A stretch of 64,000 nucleotides of DNA. Source: Rhodococcus rhodnii NBRC 100604 (lineage in GTDB: Bacteria; Actinomycetota; Actinomycetes; Mycobacteriales; Mycobacteriaceae). A model generated the notes under the pieces. It worked only from the letters and a program-made list of their open reading frames with translations. It was not told the DNA's origin and did no database searches. Every line of letters begins with the position of its first letter. The stretch's first letter is position 1. Shown here piece by piece: positions 1-8,579 of this stretch. The stretch lies in the NCBI RefSeq assembly GCF_001894925.1, contig NZ_BCXD01000008.1:1-64000 (forward strand), in the 5' to 3' direction. The translations under genes and the position numbers were made by a program.

Positions 1-1
1 C

Positions 2-646
2 GCGCTCGCCCTTCTGGTGGCGCTTCCGGGCCTCGCGTGGGGCGTCTCGGGCGCCCTGCGGCCCGTGACGTACTCACCGGAGTGGCGGACCGTTGTCGCC
101 CATGTCGACGACGGTCCCGGCGACGTCGCCGTCCTGCCTGCGGGCATGTTCCGGGTGTGGGACGGCCGCCCGTCGCTCGATCCCGCACCGCGGATGCTGC
201 CGGCCGACGTCCCGCAGACCGGCGAACTGGTGGTGTCCGGCGGCACCGTCGCCGGGGAGGGCGGGCGCGCCGGGGAGATCGAGGACGCCCTGCTCGCCGG
301 TGCCCCGGCCGGCGTCCTCGCCGATCTCGGCGTGCGGTGGGTGCTCGTCGAACACGGCACGCCGGGGCCGACGCGAACCCCGGACGAGCTGCGCGAGGCG
401 GGCTACGAGGACGTGTTCCGGGGGTCCGAGCTCACGCTCGTCCGCGTACCCGGCGACGTCACGGACACCGCGGCGAGCTCACGTGATCGTGCGATCGTCC
501 TCGCCGCGCACGGCGTGTGGCTCGTGACGGGTCTCGCCGGGGCAGCGGTCCTCGGGGCCTCGGTTCTCCGTGGCACCGTCCTGCCCAGAGCGGGACTGCA
601 CGGAGCGGTCCGGCACAGGGGCGTGCGGCCGCGGCAGCGCCGCTGA
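2..646 (+). CDS. C-terminal part of a polytopic membrane protein (5' end outside window)
   Basis: The frame is already open at base 2, so the gene begins before the window. The visible part starts inside a hydrophobic segment (ALALLVALPGLAWGV), continues as a 130-residue soluble domain, and ends with another membrane helix (AIVLAAHGVWLVTGLAGAAV) and a basic tail. This layout fits a GT-C-like or mycobacterial Rv0226c-like envelope protein, which in mycobacteria sits beside the same glycosyltransferase and methyltransferase; that link is from memory. Its last 168 bases overlap the tail of the convergent glycosyltransferase gene. The function is not determined by what is visible. Confidence 0.7.
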   Translation, partial: ALALLVALPGLAWGVSGALRPVTYSPEWRTVVAHVDDGPGDVAVLPAGMFRVWDGRPSLDPAPRMLPADVPQTGELVVSGGTVAGEGGRAGEIEDALLAGAPAGVLADLGVRWVLVEHGTPGPTRTPDELREAGYEDVFRGSELTLVRVPGDVTDTAASSRDRAIVLAAHGVWLVTGLAGAAVLGASVLRGTVLPRAGLHGAVRHRGVRPRQRR

Positions 647-1807
647 CACGAGACCCGAGACGAACCCGCGTGCCGTCGTCCGCTCCAGGACGGTGCGGAC
701 GCCCTCGGCCGTCTGCTCCCACGAGAACTCCCGCGCCCGTACCCGTGCCTTCGCGCCGAGCATCTCGCGCGACTCGCGGTCGGTGAGCAGCGACTCGAGG
801 GCAGTGGTGAGGCCCGCGACGTCGTCGGGGCCGGCGTCGAGATCACCGACGAGCACGCCGGTCACGCCGTCGACGATCGAGTCGGTGAGCCCGCGCGAAC
901 TGCGGTAGCCGATCGTCGGGACGCCGTGCTGCGCCGCCTCGACGACGGCGAGCCCCCATCCCTCTTTGCGGGACGGCATGACGTGCACCCACGAGCGTGC
1001 GAGGAGCTCGTGCTTGCGCTGCTCGTCGACGTGGCCGTGGAAGCGGACGACGTCGTCGATGCCGAGCTCGGCGGCGCGCTCGCGGAGGTTGTCCTCCCAC
1101 CAGCCGCCGCCGATGACGTCGAGCCGCAGCCCCTCGATGCGCGGGCGCAGCTCGGCGACGGCGTCGAGCGCGTCCTCGATCTGCTTGTGCGGGACGAGCC
1201 GCGAGAGAACGCTCACCGTGGGCTCGGAGCGGCGGTGCGTGGTCACGCCGTCCGGGACGGGATCGACGCCGTTGCGGACGACGGCGATGCGTTCGCGGTC
1301 GACTCCGAGATCGACGAGTTCGTCGGCCGACGGCAGTGACACCGTGAGGTACTGGCTGCTGCGATGCAGCCGCGGCGACAGCCACGACTCGACCCACCAG
1401 CCGATACGGCCGACGAGAGCGCCCGCGACGGGCCACTGCTCACGATGGCAGTGGTGCACCAGGACGGTCACCGGCGCGCCGCTGACGAGCCGCGCGAAGA
1501 AGGGAATACCGTTCTGGGTGTCGATCACGGCGTCGGGACGGATTCCGCGCAGCGGCCCGAAGCCGAGCCTGCCTGCCGCGATCGCGGCGAGCGCACGCGG
1601 ATACACGCCGAAACGGCCGCCACCACGGCTGACCCGGACACCACCGACGTACTCGCTGCGGCGCGCACCGCGGTACCGCGCGGTGCGCAGCGTCACCGCG
1701 ACACCGCGGACGGCGAGCTGCGCGCCGACCTGCTCCAGATAGCGCTCACTACCGCCACCCTGGGGATGCCCCGAGTCGCGCCAGCACAGCAGCAGAACCT
1801 CACGCAC
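479..1807 (-). CDS. GT4-family glycosyltransferase
   Basis: About 442 aa. The N-terminal half opens with a Rossmann-type strand and glycine-rich loop (LLLCWRDSGHPQGGGSERY). The C-terminal half carries the GT4 E-x7-E signature in KEGWGLAVVEAAQHGVP, followed by a conserved DGVTGVLV turn. The family transfers sugars from nucleotide donors with retention of configuration, probably to an envelope glycan or lipid here. I chose the GTG at 1807 because homology begins just after it and GGGAG lies 9 nt upstream; an ATG at 1861 would add 18 unconvincing residues. The last 55 residues are low-complexity and overlap the convergent membrane-protein gene, as if the original stop was lost. It is divergent from the methyltransferase. 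Confidence 0.85.
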   Translation of the reverse strand: MREVLLLCWRDSGHPQGGGSERYLEQVGAQLAVRGVAVTLRTARYRGARRSEYVGGVRVSRGGGRFGVYPRALAAIAAGRLGFGPLRGIRPDAVIDTQNGIPFFARLVSGAPVTVLVHHCHREQWPVAGALVGRIGWWVESWLSPRLHRSSQYLTVSLPSADELVDLGVDRERIAVVRNGVDPVPDGVTTHRRSEPTVSVLSRLVPHKQIEDALDAVAELRPRIEGLRLDVIGGGWWEDNLRERAAELGIDDVVRFHGHVDEQRKHELLARSWVHVMPSRKEGWGLAVVEAAQHGVPTIGYRSSRGLTDSIVDGVTGVLVGDLDAGPDDVAGLTTALESLLTDRESREMLGAKARVRAREFSWEQTAEGVRTVLERTTARGFVSGLVSAALPRPHAPVPDRSVQSRSGQDGATENRGPEDRCPGETRHEPHAVRGEDDRTIT

Positions 1808-1950
1808 GTACCAGAACTCCCACGGCCAGAACTCCTCAGCGGGCAACGATCGACACTTCAACAGTAGCGCTCGCCGCGATCGCGGTCAGCACCCTCGCTG
1901 TCGGTACCGAGGGCACCGCGACAACGGTGCGCTCGTTATCGTTCATCAGC

Positions 1951-2721
1951 GTGAGCGCGTCCCCCGTTACCCGCCTGTTCGCCGAGCGCGCGACCCTCAG
2001 CCGGTCGCTGCGCCTGCTCGGCTCCTTCGAGCACGAACAGACCGACCCCGACCTCTTCTACGGCGCGATCGCGCGCGACACCGCCGAACTGGTCGACGAT
2101 CTGCACCGCGCCGACACCGGCCGCGACCTCGGCGGGACCGTCGTCCTCGACGTCGGCGGCGGCCCGGGCTACTTCGCCGACGCCTTCGCCGCACGGGGTG
2201 CGCGCTACGTGCCCGTCGAACCCGACCCGTCGGAGATGCACGCCGCGGGACTGTCGGTGGGCGGGTCGATCCGCGGGTCCGGGCTGGCGCTCCCGATCCG
2301 CACGAACTCCGTCGACGTGTGCCTGTCGTCGAACGTCGCCGAGCACGTCGCCGATCCGTGGCGAATGGGCGAGGAGATGCTGCGCGTGACGCGGCCGGGC
2401 GGGCTCGTCGTGCTCTCGTACACGCTGTGGTTCGGGCCGTTCGGCGGCCACGAGACCGGGCCGTGGCACTACCTCGGCGGCGAGTACGCGGCGCGGCGGT
2501 ACCGGCGCGAGACGGGACACGAGCCGAAGAACCGGTTCGGCCGTTCGCTGTTCCCGATCAGGGGCTCGCACGGCCTGCAGTGGGCGCGCGCGACCGAAAA
2601 CGGGGAACTCCTCGCCGCGTTCCCGCGGTATCACCCACGATGGGCATGGTGGACGGTGAACATCCCGGTGGTGCGGGAAGCGCTCGTGAGCAACCTCGTG
2701 CTCGTCCTGCGGAAGCGGTGA
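1951..2721 (+). CDS. Class I SAM-dependent methyltransferase
   Basis: About 256 aa from GTG 1951 (an in-frame GTG at 1927 is the alternative; neither has a strong Shine-Dalgarno). Motif I is VVLDVGGGPGYF. The acidic motif II (VPVEPDPSEM) and the post-motif segment (NVAEHVADPWRMGEEMLRVTRPGG) are typical of Methyltransf_11 enzymes. Mycobacterial Rv0224c-type proteins share the LFAERATLSRSLRLL start, from memory. The substrate is unknown; the neighbouring glycosyltransferase and membrane protein suggest a cell-envelope glycan or lipid. The stop overlaps the start of the ROK gene (GTGA), so the two are translationally coupled. Confidence 0.85.
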   Translation: MSASPVTRLFAERATLSRSLRLLGSFEHEQTDPDLFYGAIARDTAELVDDLHRADTGRDLGGTVVLDVGGGPGYFADAFAARGARYVPVEPDPSEMHAAGLSVGGSIRGSGLALPIRTNSVDVCLSSNVAEHVADPWRMGEEMLRVTRPGGLVVLSYTLWFGPFGGHETGPWHYLGGEYAARRYRRETGHEPKNRFGRSLFPIRGSHGLQWARATENGELLAAFPRYHPRWAWWTVNIPVVREALVSNLVLVLRKR

Positions 2722-3632
2722 CGCGGCAGGGCATCGCCCTCGCTCTCGACGTCGGCGGCACCAAGATCGCGGCGGCGGAGGTCGACGTCCGAGGCCGGCT
2801 CCGGGACGGCGCTCGCGTCTCGACGCCCGCAACGGGGGTGTGGGAAGCGTGCGCAGCGCTCCTCCGCGAGGTCGGCGCCGGGCGTCCCGTCACGGCCGTC
2901 GGGATCTCGTGTGCGGGGCCCGTCGACGCCGGCACCCGGCTCGTCGCACCCGTCAACATCCCCGAGTGGTCGGTCGGCTTCCCGCTCGTCGCGCACGTCG
3001 CCGCACTGCTCCCGGGCGCCCGTGTCGCGCTCGAGATGGACGGCGCCGCGACGGCACTCGCCGAGCATCGCCTCGGCGCGGGCGCCGGCGTGGCGAATCT
3101 GCTCGCCGTCGTGGTCTCGACCGGGATCGGCGGCGGCCTGGTCGTGGGCGGTGAGCTGCTCACCGGCCGTACCGGCAATGCGGGGCACATCGGGCACACG
3201 ATCGTCCACGGAGCGGCCGACCCGTGCACGTGTGGCGGCCACGGCTGCCTCGAGACCGTCGCGAGCGGGCCGTCGAGCGTGCGCTGGGCGCGGGCACACG
3301 GCTGGCAGGGGACGACGGGGGTCGAACTCGCCCGCGACGCGGCCGCCGGCGACGGCCCGGCGCGCGACGCGCTCGTGCGCGCCGGACGCGCGCTCGGCGA
3401 AGCGTTCGCGTCGGTCGCGGCACTCGCCGACCTCGACCTCGTCGTGGTCGGCGGTGGATTCGCCCAGGCCGGCCCGCCGCTGTGGGACGCGATGACGACG
3501 ACCGTCACCGAACACGCGCAGCTGTCGTTCGTCCGCGACCTCCGCGTCGTGCCCGCGGCACTCGGTGGCGATGCGAGCCTGGCGGGTGCAGCCCTGCTCA
3601 CCCGCGAGACCCCTGAACCGCCGGACCCCTGA
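2718..3632 (+). CDS. ROK-family sugar kinase (glucokinase-like)
   Basis: 304 aa. It begins at GTG 2718, inside the stop of the methyltransferase; the longer open frame upstream is antisense/shifted sequence of that gene. The ATP phosphate-binding motif LALDVGGTKIAAAE is at the N-terminus, a second glycine-rich motif VSTGIGGGLVVGG follows, and the ROK zinc site CTCGGHGCLE is intact. It has no DNA-binding domain, so it is a kinase and not a NagC-type repressor. The probable reaction is ATP-dependent phosphorylation of glucose or another hexose in the cytosol. A strong bidirectional terminator follows directly. Confidence 0.88.
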   Translation: MTRQGIALALDVGGTKIAAAEVDVRGRLRDGARVSTPATGVWEACAALLREVGAGRPVTAVGISCAGPVDAGTRLVAPVNIPEWSVGFPLVAHVAALLPGARVALEMDGAATALAEHRLGAGAGVANLLAVVVSTGIGGGLVVGGELLTGRTGNAGHIGHTIVHGAADPCTCGGHGCLETVASGPSSVRWARAHGWQGTTGVELARDAAAGDGPARDALVRAGRALGEAFASVAALADLDLVVVGGGFAQAGPPLWDAMTTTVTEHAQLSFVRDLRVVPAALGGDASLAGAALLTRETPEPPDP

Positions 3633-3636
3633 CACA

Positions 3637-3669
3637 CCGAATCCCCCGAACGATGTTCGGGGGATTCGG
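3637..3669. terminator. Bidirectional hairpin terminator between ROK kinase and pckG
   Basis: A perfect 15-bp inverted repeat (CCGAATCCCCCGAAC / GTTCGGGGGATTCGG) with a 3-nt loop lies between the two convergent stop codons. It has no U-tract, as is common in high-GC actinobacteria. Confidence 0.85.
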
Positions 3670-3680
3670 AAGCCGGCGAC

Positions 3681-5510
3681 TCAGCCCAGGCGCTGCTTCA
3701 GCGCCTGGAACTCGTCGGAGATCGCGGACGGAACGCGGTCACCGAGGAAGGCGAGCCACTCCTCGATACCGGGAAGTTCCTTCTTCCACTCCTCGGCGTT
3801 CACGGTGAGCGCCTCGTCGACGTCCGACTTCTCGACGTCGAGACCCGCGAGGTCGAGATCCTCGGCGGTCGGGACGTAACCGATCGGGGTCGTCTGCGCA
3901 CCCGCCTTGTGCTCGACGCGGTCGATGATCCACTCGAGCACGCGCGAGTTCTCGCCGAAGCCGGGCCACAGGAAGCGGCCGTCCTCACCACGGCGGAACC
4001 AGTTGACGTAGAAGATCTTGGGCAGCTTGCCGGCGTCGGCGTTCTTGCCGAGCTCGATCCAGTGCTCGATGTACTCGCCGGCGTTGTAGCCGATGAACGG
4101 AAGCATCGCCATGGGATCGCGGCGCACGTCGCCGACCTTGCCCTCGGCCGCGGCCGTCTGCTCGGACGACAGCGTCGCACCGAGGAACGTGCCGTGCTGC
4201 CAGTCGAACGACTCCGCGACGAGCGGGACGGTCGTCTTGCGGCGGCCACCGAAGAGGATCGCCGAGATCGGTACACCCTGCGGGTCGTCCCACTCGGGGG
4301 CGAGGATCGGGCACTGCGACATCGGAGTCGTGTACCGCGAGTTGGGGTGCGCGGCCTTCTCGCCCGACTCGGGCGTCCAGTCGTTGCCCTTCCAGTCGAT
4401 GAGGTGCTCGGGCTTGCCCTCGAGGCCCTCCCACCACACGTCGCCGTCGTCGGTGAGCGCGACGTTCGTGTAGATGGAGTTGCCGGCCTCCATCGTCTTC
4501 ATCGCGTTGGGGTTCGAGCCGTGGTTCGTGCCCGGCGCGACGCCGAAGAAGCCGAACTCGGGGTTCACCGCGTACAGACGGCCGTCCTTGCCGAACCGCA
4601 TCCAGGCGATGTCGTCGCCGAGGGTCTCGGCGCGCCAGCCCGGGATGGTCGGCTGGATCATCGCGAGGTTCGTCTTGCCACAGGCAGACGGGAACGCCGC
4701 CGCGATGTAGTAGGCCTTGTCCTCGGGCGAGATGAGCTTGAGGATCAGCATGTGCTCCGCGAGCCAGCCCTCGTCGTGGGCCATGGCCGACGCGATACGC
4801 AGCGAGTAGCACTTCTTGCCGAGCAGGGCGTTGCCGCCGTAGCCCGAGCCGAAGCTCCAGATCTCACGGGTCTCGGGGAAGTGGGTGATGTACTTCGTGT
4901 CGTTGCACGGCCACGCGACGTCCTGCTGGCCGGCCTCCAGCGGGGCACCGACCGAATGCAGTGCACGGACGAACGGGCGATCGGTCCCGAGCTTCTCGAG
5001 AGCGGCCGAGCCCATGCGGGTCATGATCTTCATCGACACGACGACGTACTCGGAGTCGGTGATCTCGACGCCGAGCTTCGGGTCCTCGGCACCGAGCGGG
5101 CCCATGCAGAACGGCACGACGAACATCGTGCGGCCGCGCATGCTGCCTCGGTAGAGCTCGGTCATGATCGACTTCATCTCGGCCGGGTCCATCCAATTGT
5201 TGGTGGGCCCTGCGCCGGCTTCGGTCTCGGTACAGATGTACGTGCGGGATTCGACACGCGCGACATCGGTGGGGTCGGACGTCGCGAGGAACGAGTTCGG
5301 TTTCTTGTCCTCGTTCAGCTTCGTGAACGTCCCCGCCTCGACGAGCTGGGACGTCAGCCGATCCCATTCCTCGTTCGAACCGTCCGCCCAGACGACGCGG
5401 TCGGGCTGGGTGAGCTCAGCCACCTCGCGCACCCATGCCAGCAGTTCGCTGTGCTCGGTGGGGGGAGTGCCGTCGGTTCCGTTGAGACCGGGGATGGTCG
5501 CTGAGGTCAT
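3681..5510 (-). CDS. pckG: Phosphoenolpyruvate carboxykinase (GTP)
   Basis: 609 aa, the usual length. It converts oxaloacetate and GTP to PEP, CO2 and GDP, the entry step of gluconeogenesis in the cytosol. The P-loop [12 protein letters not shown] carries the hyper-reactive Cys, LGDDIAWM is the second metal/nucleotide motif, and NNWMDP and [10 protein letters not shown] are family signatures. The sequence matches mycobacterial PckG almost end to end. The start is ATG 5510, preceded by AGGAG with 6-nt spacing; a TTG directly before it is not needed. It is monocistronic, with a 307-bp upstream spacer that holds a possible operator. Confidence 0.97.
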   Translation of the reverse strand: MTSATIPGLNGTDGTPPTEHSELLAWVREVAELTQPDRVVWADGSNEEWDRLTSQLVEAGTFTKLNEDKKPNSFLATSDPTDVARVESRTYICTETEAGAGPTNNWMDPAEMKSIMTELYRGSMRGRTMFVVPFCMGPLGAEDPKLGVEITDSEYVVVSMKIMTRMGSAALEKLGTDRPFVRALHSVGAPLEAGQQDVAWPCNDTKYITHFPETREIWSFGSGYGGNALLGKKCYSLRIASAMAHDEGWLAEHMLILKLISPEDKAYYIAAAFPSACGKTNLAMIQPTIPGWRAETLGDDIAWMRFGKDGRLYAVNPEFGFFGVAPGTNHGSNPNAMKTMEAGNSIYTNVALTDDGDVWWEGLEGKPEHLIDWKGNDWTPESGEKAAHPNSRYTTPMSQCPILAPEWDDPQGVPISAILFGGRRKTTVPLVAESFDWQHGTFLGATLSSEQTAAAEGKVGDVRRDPMAMLPFIGYNAGEYIEHWIELGKNADAGKLPKIFYVNWFRRGEDGRFLWPGFGENSRVLEWIIDRVEHKAGAQTTPIGYVPTAEDLDLAGLDVEKSDVDEALTVNAEEWKKELPGIEEWLAFLGDRVPSAISDEFQALKQRLG

Positions 5511-5817
5511 CAAACTCTCCTGGGGTGAGCCGGAATCGCGTGCCCGATGCCACCCGCCTCGGCGGACGCCATAGGCAACCGATACCCCCTGCCGGTAGGG
5601 GTCGAGCCGGGTTCGCCGCTCGGCACTGCTGCCAGTCGGGAAACCGGGCGCCGGGTGTCCTGTTCATAGAGGTTAACCCGCGAAGTCGTCGCCGCGACAA
5701 CCGGGTGCCGTCGGATCGGTCACTGTATCGATCCGATGCATTTCTGTTAACTCCACGCGACCCGCCGCGCATTCCGCCGCCGCGCGGGGCCGGGGCGTCA
5801 CCCGAGTGGCGTGGGCC
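5511..5817. promoter_or_regulatory. pckG upstream region with candidate operator
   Basis: This 307-bp spacer lies between pckG and the DxDGDG gene, both on the minus strand, and holds no convincing gene. The clearest structure is an inverted repeat, TCGGATCG (5711-5718) and CGATCCGA (5729-5736), separated by 10 nt. Two GTTAAC hexamers lie at about 5673 and 5746. The dyad is about 200 bp upstream of the pckG start and could be a regulator site. No -10/-35 pair could be assigned. Confidence 0.35.
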
Positions 5818-6141
5818 TCACGAGTCGCCGAGCAGCCCGTCGTCGATGCGGTCCCACGTGGGGTTTCCGTCGTCGTCGACCCGGAACTCCCAGGCGTCGT
5901 ACTCCCCCGACGCGTCGAGGAAGGTGACGCGGTCCGCGTCGCCGTCGCCGTCGAGGTCGGTGGCGATCACGGTTCCGTCGCCGTCCGCACGCACGTATGT
6001 GTCGAAGATCCCGTCGCCGTCGAGGTCGTGGGTGAGGCTCGTGAGAGCGACGGACCCGGACTCGGGGCCGAACGAGCGGGCGTCGAGTTCGACGTCGAGG
6101 TCGACTCCCGACACGGACGTCGTGGGGTCTTCGGCAACCAC
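5818..6141 (-). CDS. Small acidic protein with DxDGDG calcium-loop-like repeats
   Basis: About 107 aa. The start is GTG 6141, which has AGGAG 5 nt upstream; a longer frame to 6162 lacks a ribosome site. The middle carries repeated Asp/Gly loops (DLDGDGIFDTY, RADGDGTV, DLDGDGDADR, DDDGNPTWD), resembling EF-hand or dockerin-type Ca2+ loops spaced 15-20 residues apart. There is no signal peptide, so the protein looks cytosolic unless exported by another route. I do not recognise a function. Ca2+ binding is inferred from the loops only. Confidence 0.65.
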   Translation of the reverse strand: MVAEDPTTSVSGVDLDVELDARSFGPESGSVALTSLTHDLDGDGIFDTYVRADGDGTVIATDLDGDGDADRVTFLDASGEYDAWEFRVDDDGNPTWDRIDDGLLGDS

Positions 6142-6186
6142 GGCGACTCCTCTCGAGAACACGCGATGCGCGGGCGAATTCGCAGT

Positions 6187-7599
6187 TTACGCCTCGATCG
6201 TGCCGTGCACCACGGCCGAGTGCGCCGCGATCGCGGCGTCGAGCGTCGCGAGATCGCGACGGCACGCGGCGACCTTCCCCGACCGTTCGGCGCCGGACCG
6301 CCGCAGCCGAGCGTCGAGGTCGGCCAACTCGGTGTCCAGCCGCGCCGACGACGCGCGATGCGCCGATTCGAGATGCTCGCCGAGCGCGGCCTCGACGACG
6401 AGCACCCGCGCGAGGACGAGCTGCTCCCAGTCGGCGCGCAGCTGCCCGCTCACGTCGACCACCCACGACCGGACGTGCCCGCGGTCGGCCGCCAGGCCGC
6501 GGGCACGCGAGAGGAGCAGTGCGACGACGCCGCCCAGCACGACGATCGCGAGGGCCGTCACGAGCTCGCCGCCGGGCGCAGCGAGCGGTGCGACGACCCA
6601 CCTGCCGAGGCCGAAGCCCGCGGACGCGCCGACGACGACGGTCATCGTGTCCTCGACGCCGCGATGGCGCCGCGTGGGTTCGCCCACGTCGACGCGGGCG
6701 GTGGGCGGTGACGGCGGCAGCGTCGTCCCGAACTCCGCCGCGACGGCGGCGAGCCGGTCGTCGACGAGCCGGTCCACCGTCGCCGACGCCGCGGCCGTGG
6801 TCTGCCGCCACCGGACGGGGAAGTCCGCGAGCTCACGGCGGCCGGCGCGGTCGACGACGGTGCGCGCGTCGGCCGCGAGACCGCGGGCCCGCACGCCGAC
6901 GTCGTGGAGCAGCGCGACCTTCGTCAGCTGGACGCGGCTGCGCATCGACGTCGCCTGCTCCCGGCGCGCGCCGTCACGCTCGGCGACGAGCGCACGGCGG
7001 CGTTCGCGTACGTCGGTGGCGAGATCGCCGTCCCGCAGATGGGCGAGCGTCGTCGCGACGATGGTCCGCGTGTCGGTGAAGGCGACGTCGATCGAGGGAG
7101 CGGCGCCCGTAACGGCGCCGATACGGTCCACGACGGCATCGAGCCACGCGCCGGGACCAGGGTGCGCATCGAGCGGCGAGACGGCGGGCTCGACCACACC
7201 GTGTGCCGCGAGGAGCGCCGAGTCGCGATCGGCGATCGCGCGCCAGCGCCCGTCGGGGTCGGCTCCGGGCATCACGAACACGACGGGCACGCGGTCGCGG
7301 GCCACCGCGTCGAGCAGGGCGAGTTCTTCGCGCCCGAGCACCGACGCGACGTCGAGCACGAACACGACGGCGTCCACCGGGCCGGGCAGCGCAGGATCGA
7401 ATGAGCCCGTACCGGGCCGGGCAGCATCTGACCGGCCGGCGATCTCGATGCCCGCCCGGCCGAGCGCGTCGGCAACGCCCTCGGTGCCCACGGGCCCGGC
7501 GACTCTCACCCGCACCGGTCCGCCGCCGAGTCGCCGGGCCGCACGCGGATTCCATCGAGCGAGGACCTCCCAGGCCTCGCTCACGGTGTCATCGGTCAC
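6187..7599 (-). CDS. Degenerate dynamin/GTPase-like membrane-associated protein
   Basis: About 470 aa. The GTG start at 7599 overlaps the end of the upstream gene by 11 bp, which implies translational coupling. The N-terminal third looks like a P-loop fold that has lost its nucleotide motifs: the Walker A position reads VAGPVGTEGV and the NKxD position is replaced by MPGADPDG. A long Arg/Ala-rich helical region follows. Two adjacent membrane helices (about residues 330-375) lie near the end, then a coiled-coil-like C-terminus. The architecture suggests a paired bacterial dynamin-like protein, but loss of the catalytic motifs makes GTP hydrolysis unlikely. The pair occupies the same trmB-proximal position as uncharacterised mycobacterial genes. 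Confidence 0.65.
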   Translation of the reverse strand: MTDDTVSEAWEVLARWNPRAARRLGGGPVRVRVAGPVGTEGVADALGRAGIEIAGRSDAARPGTGSFDPALPGPVDAVVFVLDVASVLGREELALLDAVARDRVPVVFVMPGADPDGRWRAIADRDSALLAAHGVVEPAVSPLDAHPGPGAWLDAVVDRIGAVTGAAPSIDVAFTDTRTIVATTLAHLRDGDLATDVRERRRALVAERDGARREQATSMRSRVQLTKVALLHDVGVRARGLAADARTVVDRAGRRELADFPVRWRQTTAAASATVDRLVDDRLAAVAAEFGTTLPPSPPTARVDVGEPTRRHRGVEDTMTVVVGASAGFGLGRWVVAPLAAPGGELVTALAIVVLGGVVALLLSRARGLAADRGHVRSWVVDVSGQLRADWEQLVLARVLVVEAALGEHLESAHRASSARLDTELADLDARLRRSGAERSGKVAACRRDLATLDAAIAAHSAVVHGTIEA

Positions 7600-8407
7600 G
7601 GACGCCCCCGTCCGGGGCCGGGTCCCAGCGCCGCAGTTCGACCGCGACGAGGGCGTCGAGCGCACGGCGGTCGCGTGCGGTGGCGGCGCGATCGCGGTGC
7701 CACGCCCAGGCGCGGGCGCGGTCGAGCGGGTCCGCGCTCTGCGGCAGTGGGAGGTGCGCGACCGTCGCGACCGCCGCCGCGGCGGCGATCTCCGCGGCGT
7801 CGTCGCCGAGCAGCCAGTCCTCGAGCACGTCGCGGGCCGCGGGTGAGCGCGCCGCGATCTCCTCGACCCGGGCGACGAGCGCGTCGCCGCGTGCCGCCAG
7901 CGCGAACTCGACCCGCTGCCGTGCGAGTGCGACGACGCCCGCACGTCCCGACGCGGTGTCGTCCGCGCCGATCGTCGTCATCGCGGCGGCGGGGATCCCG
8001 TACTCGGCCCCGGCTGCGTCTGCGGTCTGCGCTGCGTCGTACCAGGACGCAGCCAGGTCTGCCTTGGCCAGGACGAGGAGGGTGCGGGCGGGATCGAGCC
8101 GGGCGAGGGTGTCACGGTCGGCGCGCCGCACCGATCCCGCGACGACGTACACGACGACGTCGCCGCACAGATCCGGGTCCGCGGCCCCGGGGACGTCGAT
8201 CGCGGCGGAGTCTCGGACGTCCGCCTCCGGGAGCCTCGCGTCGAGCAGCGCCGCGACACCCGTGCGCCCGACACCGGCCCGGCCCGCGACCTCGACGACG
8301 GCGGGTGCGCGGAACGCGGCCACCGCCGCCGACAACTGGCTCGCAGCGGCGCCGTCGCGCTCGCCCGCGGCGGCGATCGCCCACCCCAGCACAGGTGCTT
8401 CTGCCAT
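7589..8407 (-). CDS. GTPase-like protein with altered P-loop, partner of the next gene
   Basis: 272 aa from ATG 8407, with AGGAGG 5 nt upstream. It has a P-loop-like segment VAGRAGVGRTGVAALL in which the catalytic Lys is Arg. The switch-II DxPG motif is kept as DVPG, and LAKADL stands in for NKxD. The C-terminal half is helical and Ala/Arg-rich. It is divergent from trmB. It may be a membrane-remodelling or regulatory GTPase-family protein; the Lys to Arg change may abolish or weaken hydrolysis. The function is unknown. Confidence 0.65.
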   Translation of the reverse strand: MAEAPVLGWAIAAAGERDGAAASQLSAAVAAFRAPAVVEVAGRAGVGRTGVAALLDARLPEADVRDSAAIDVPGAADPDLCGDVVVYVVAGSVRRADRDTLARLDPARTLLVLAKADLAASWYDAAQTADAAGAEYGIPAAAMTTIGADDTASGRAGVVALARQRVEFALAARGDALVARVEEIAARSPAARDVLEDWLLGDDAAEIAAAAAVATVAHLPLPQSADPLDRARAWAWHRDRAATARDRRALDALVAVELRRWDPAPDGGVRDR

Positions 8408-8579
8408 GCGTTCCTCCTCCCCGCGGGTGGGGATTCTGTCAGATTGCTGAGAATCCGGTCGCAGTGAACGCGCAGCTCGAACACAACGTCGCAGGCAGAC
8501 GGCGTGCGCGAACCTGAACTCTCGATGTGAGGTCGAGCGCTGTGTGCCGGAACCGACGCTGATACGTGACAATGGTCCG

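Noticed and set aside
2319-2717. N-terminal extension of the ROK kinase
   Set aside because: The extension is a shifted reading of the methyltransferase gene. The GTG at 2718 gives a normal family N-terminus and a GTGA overlap.
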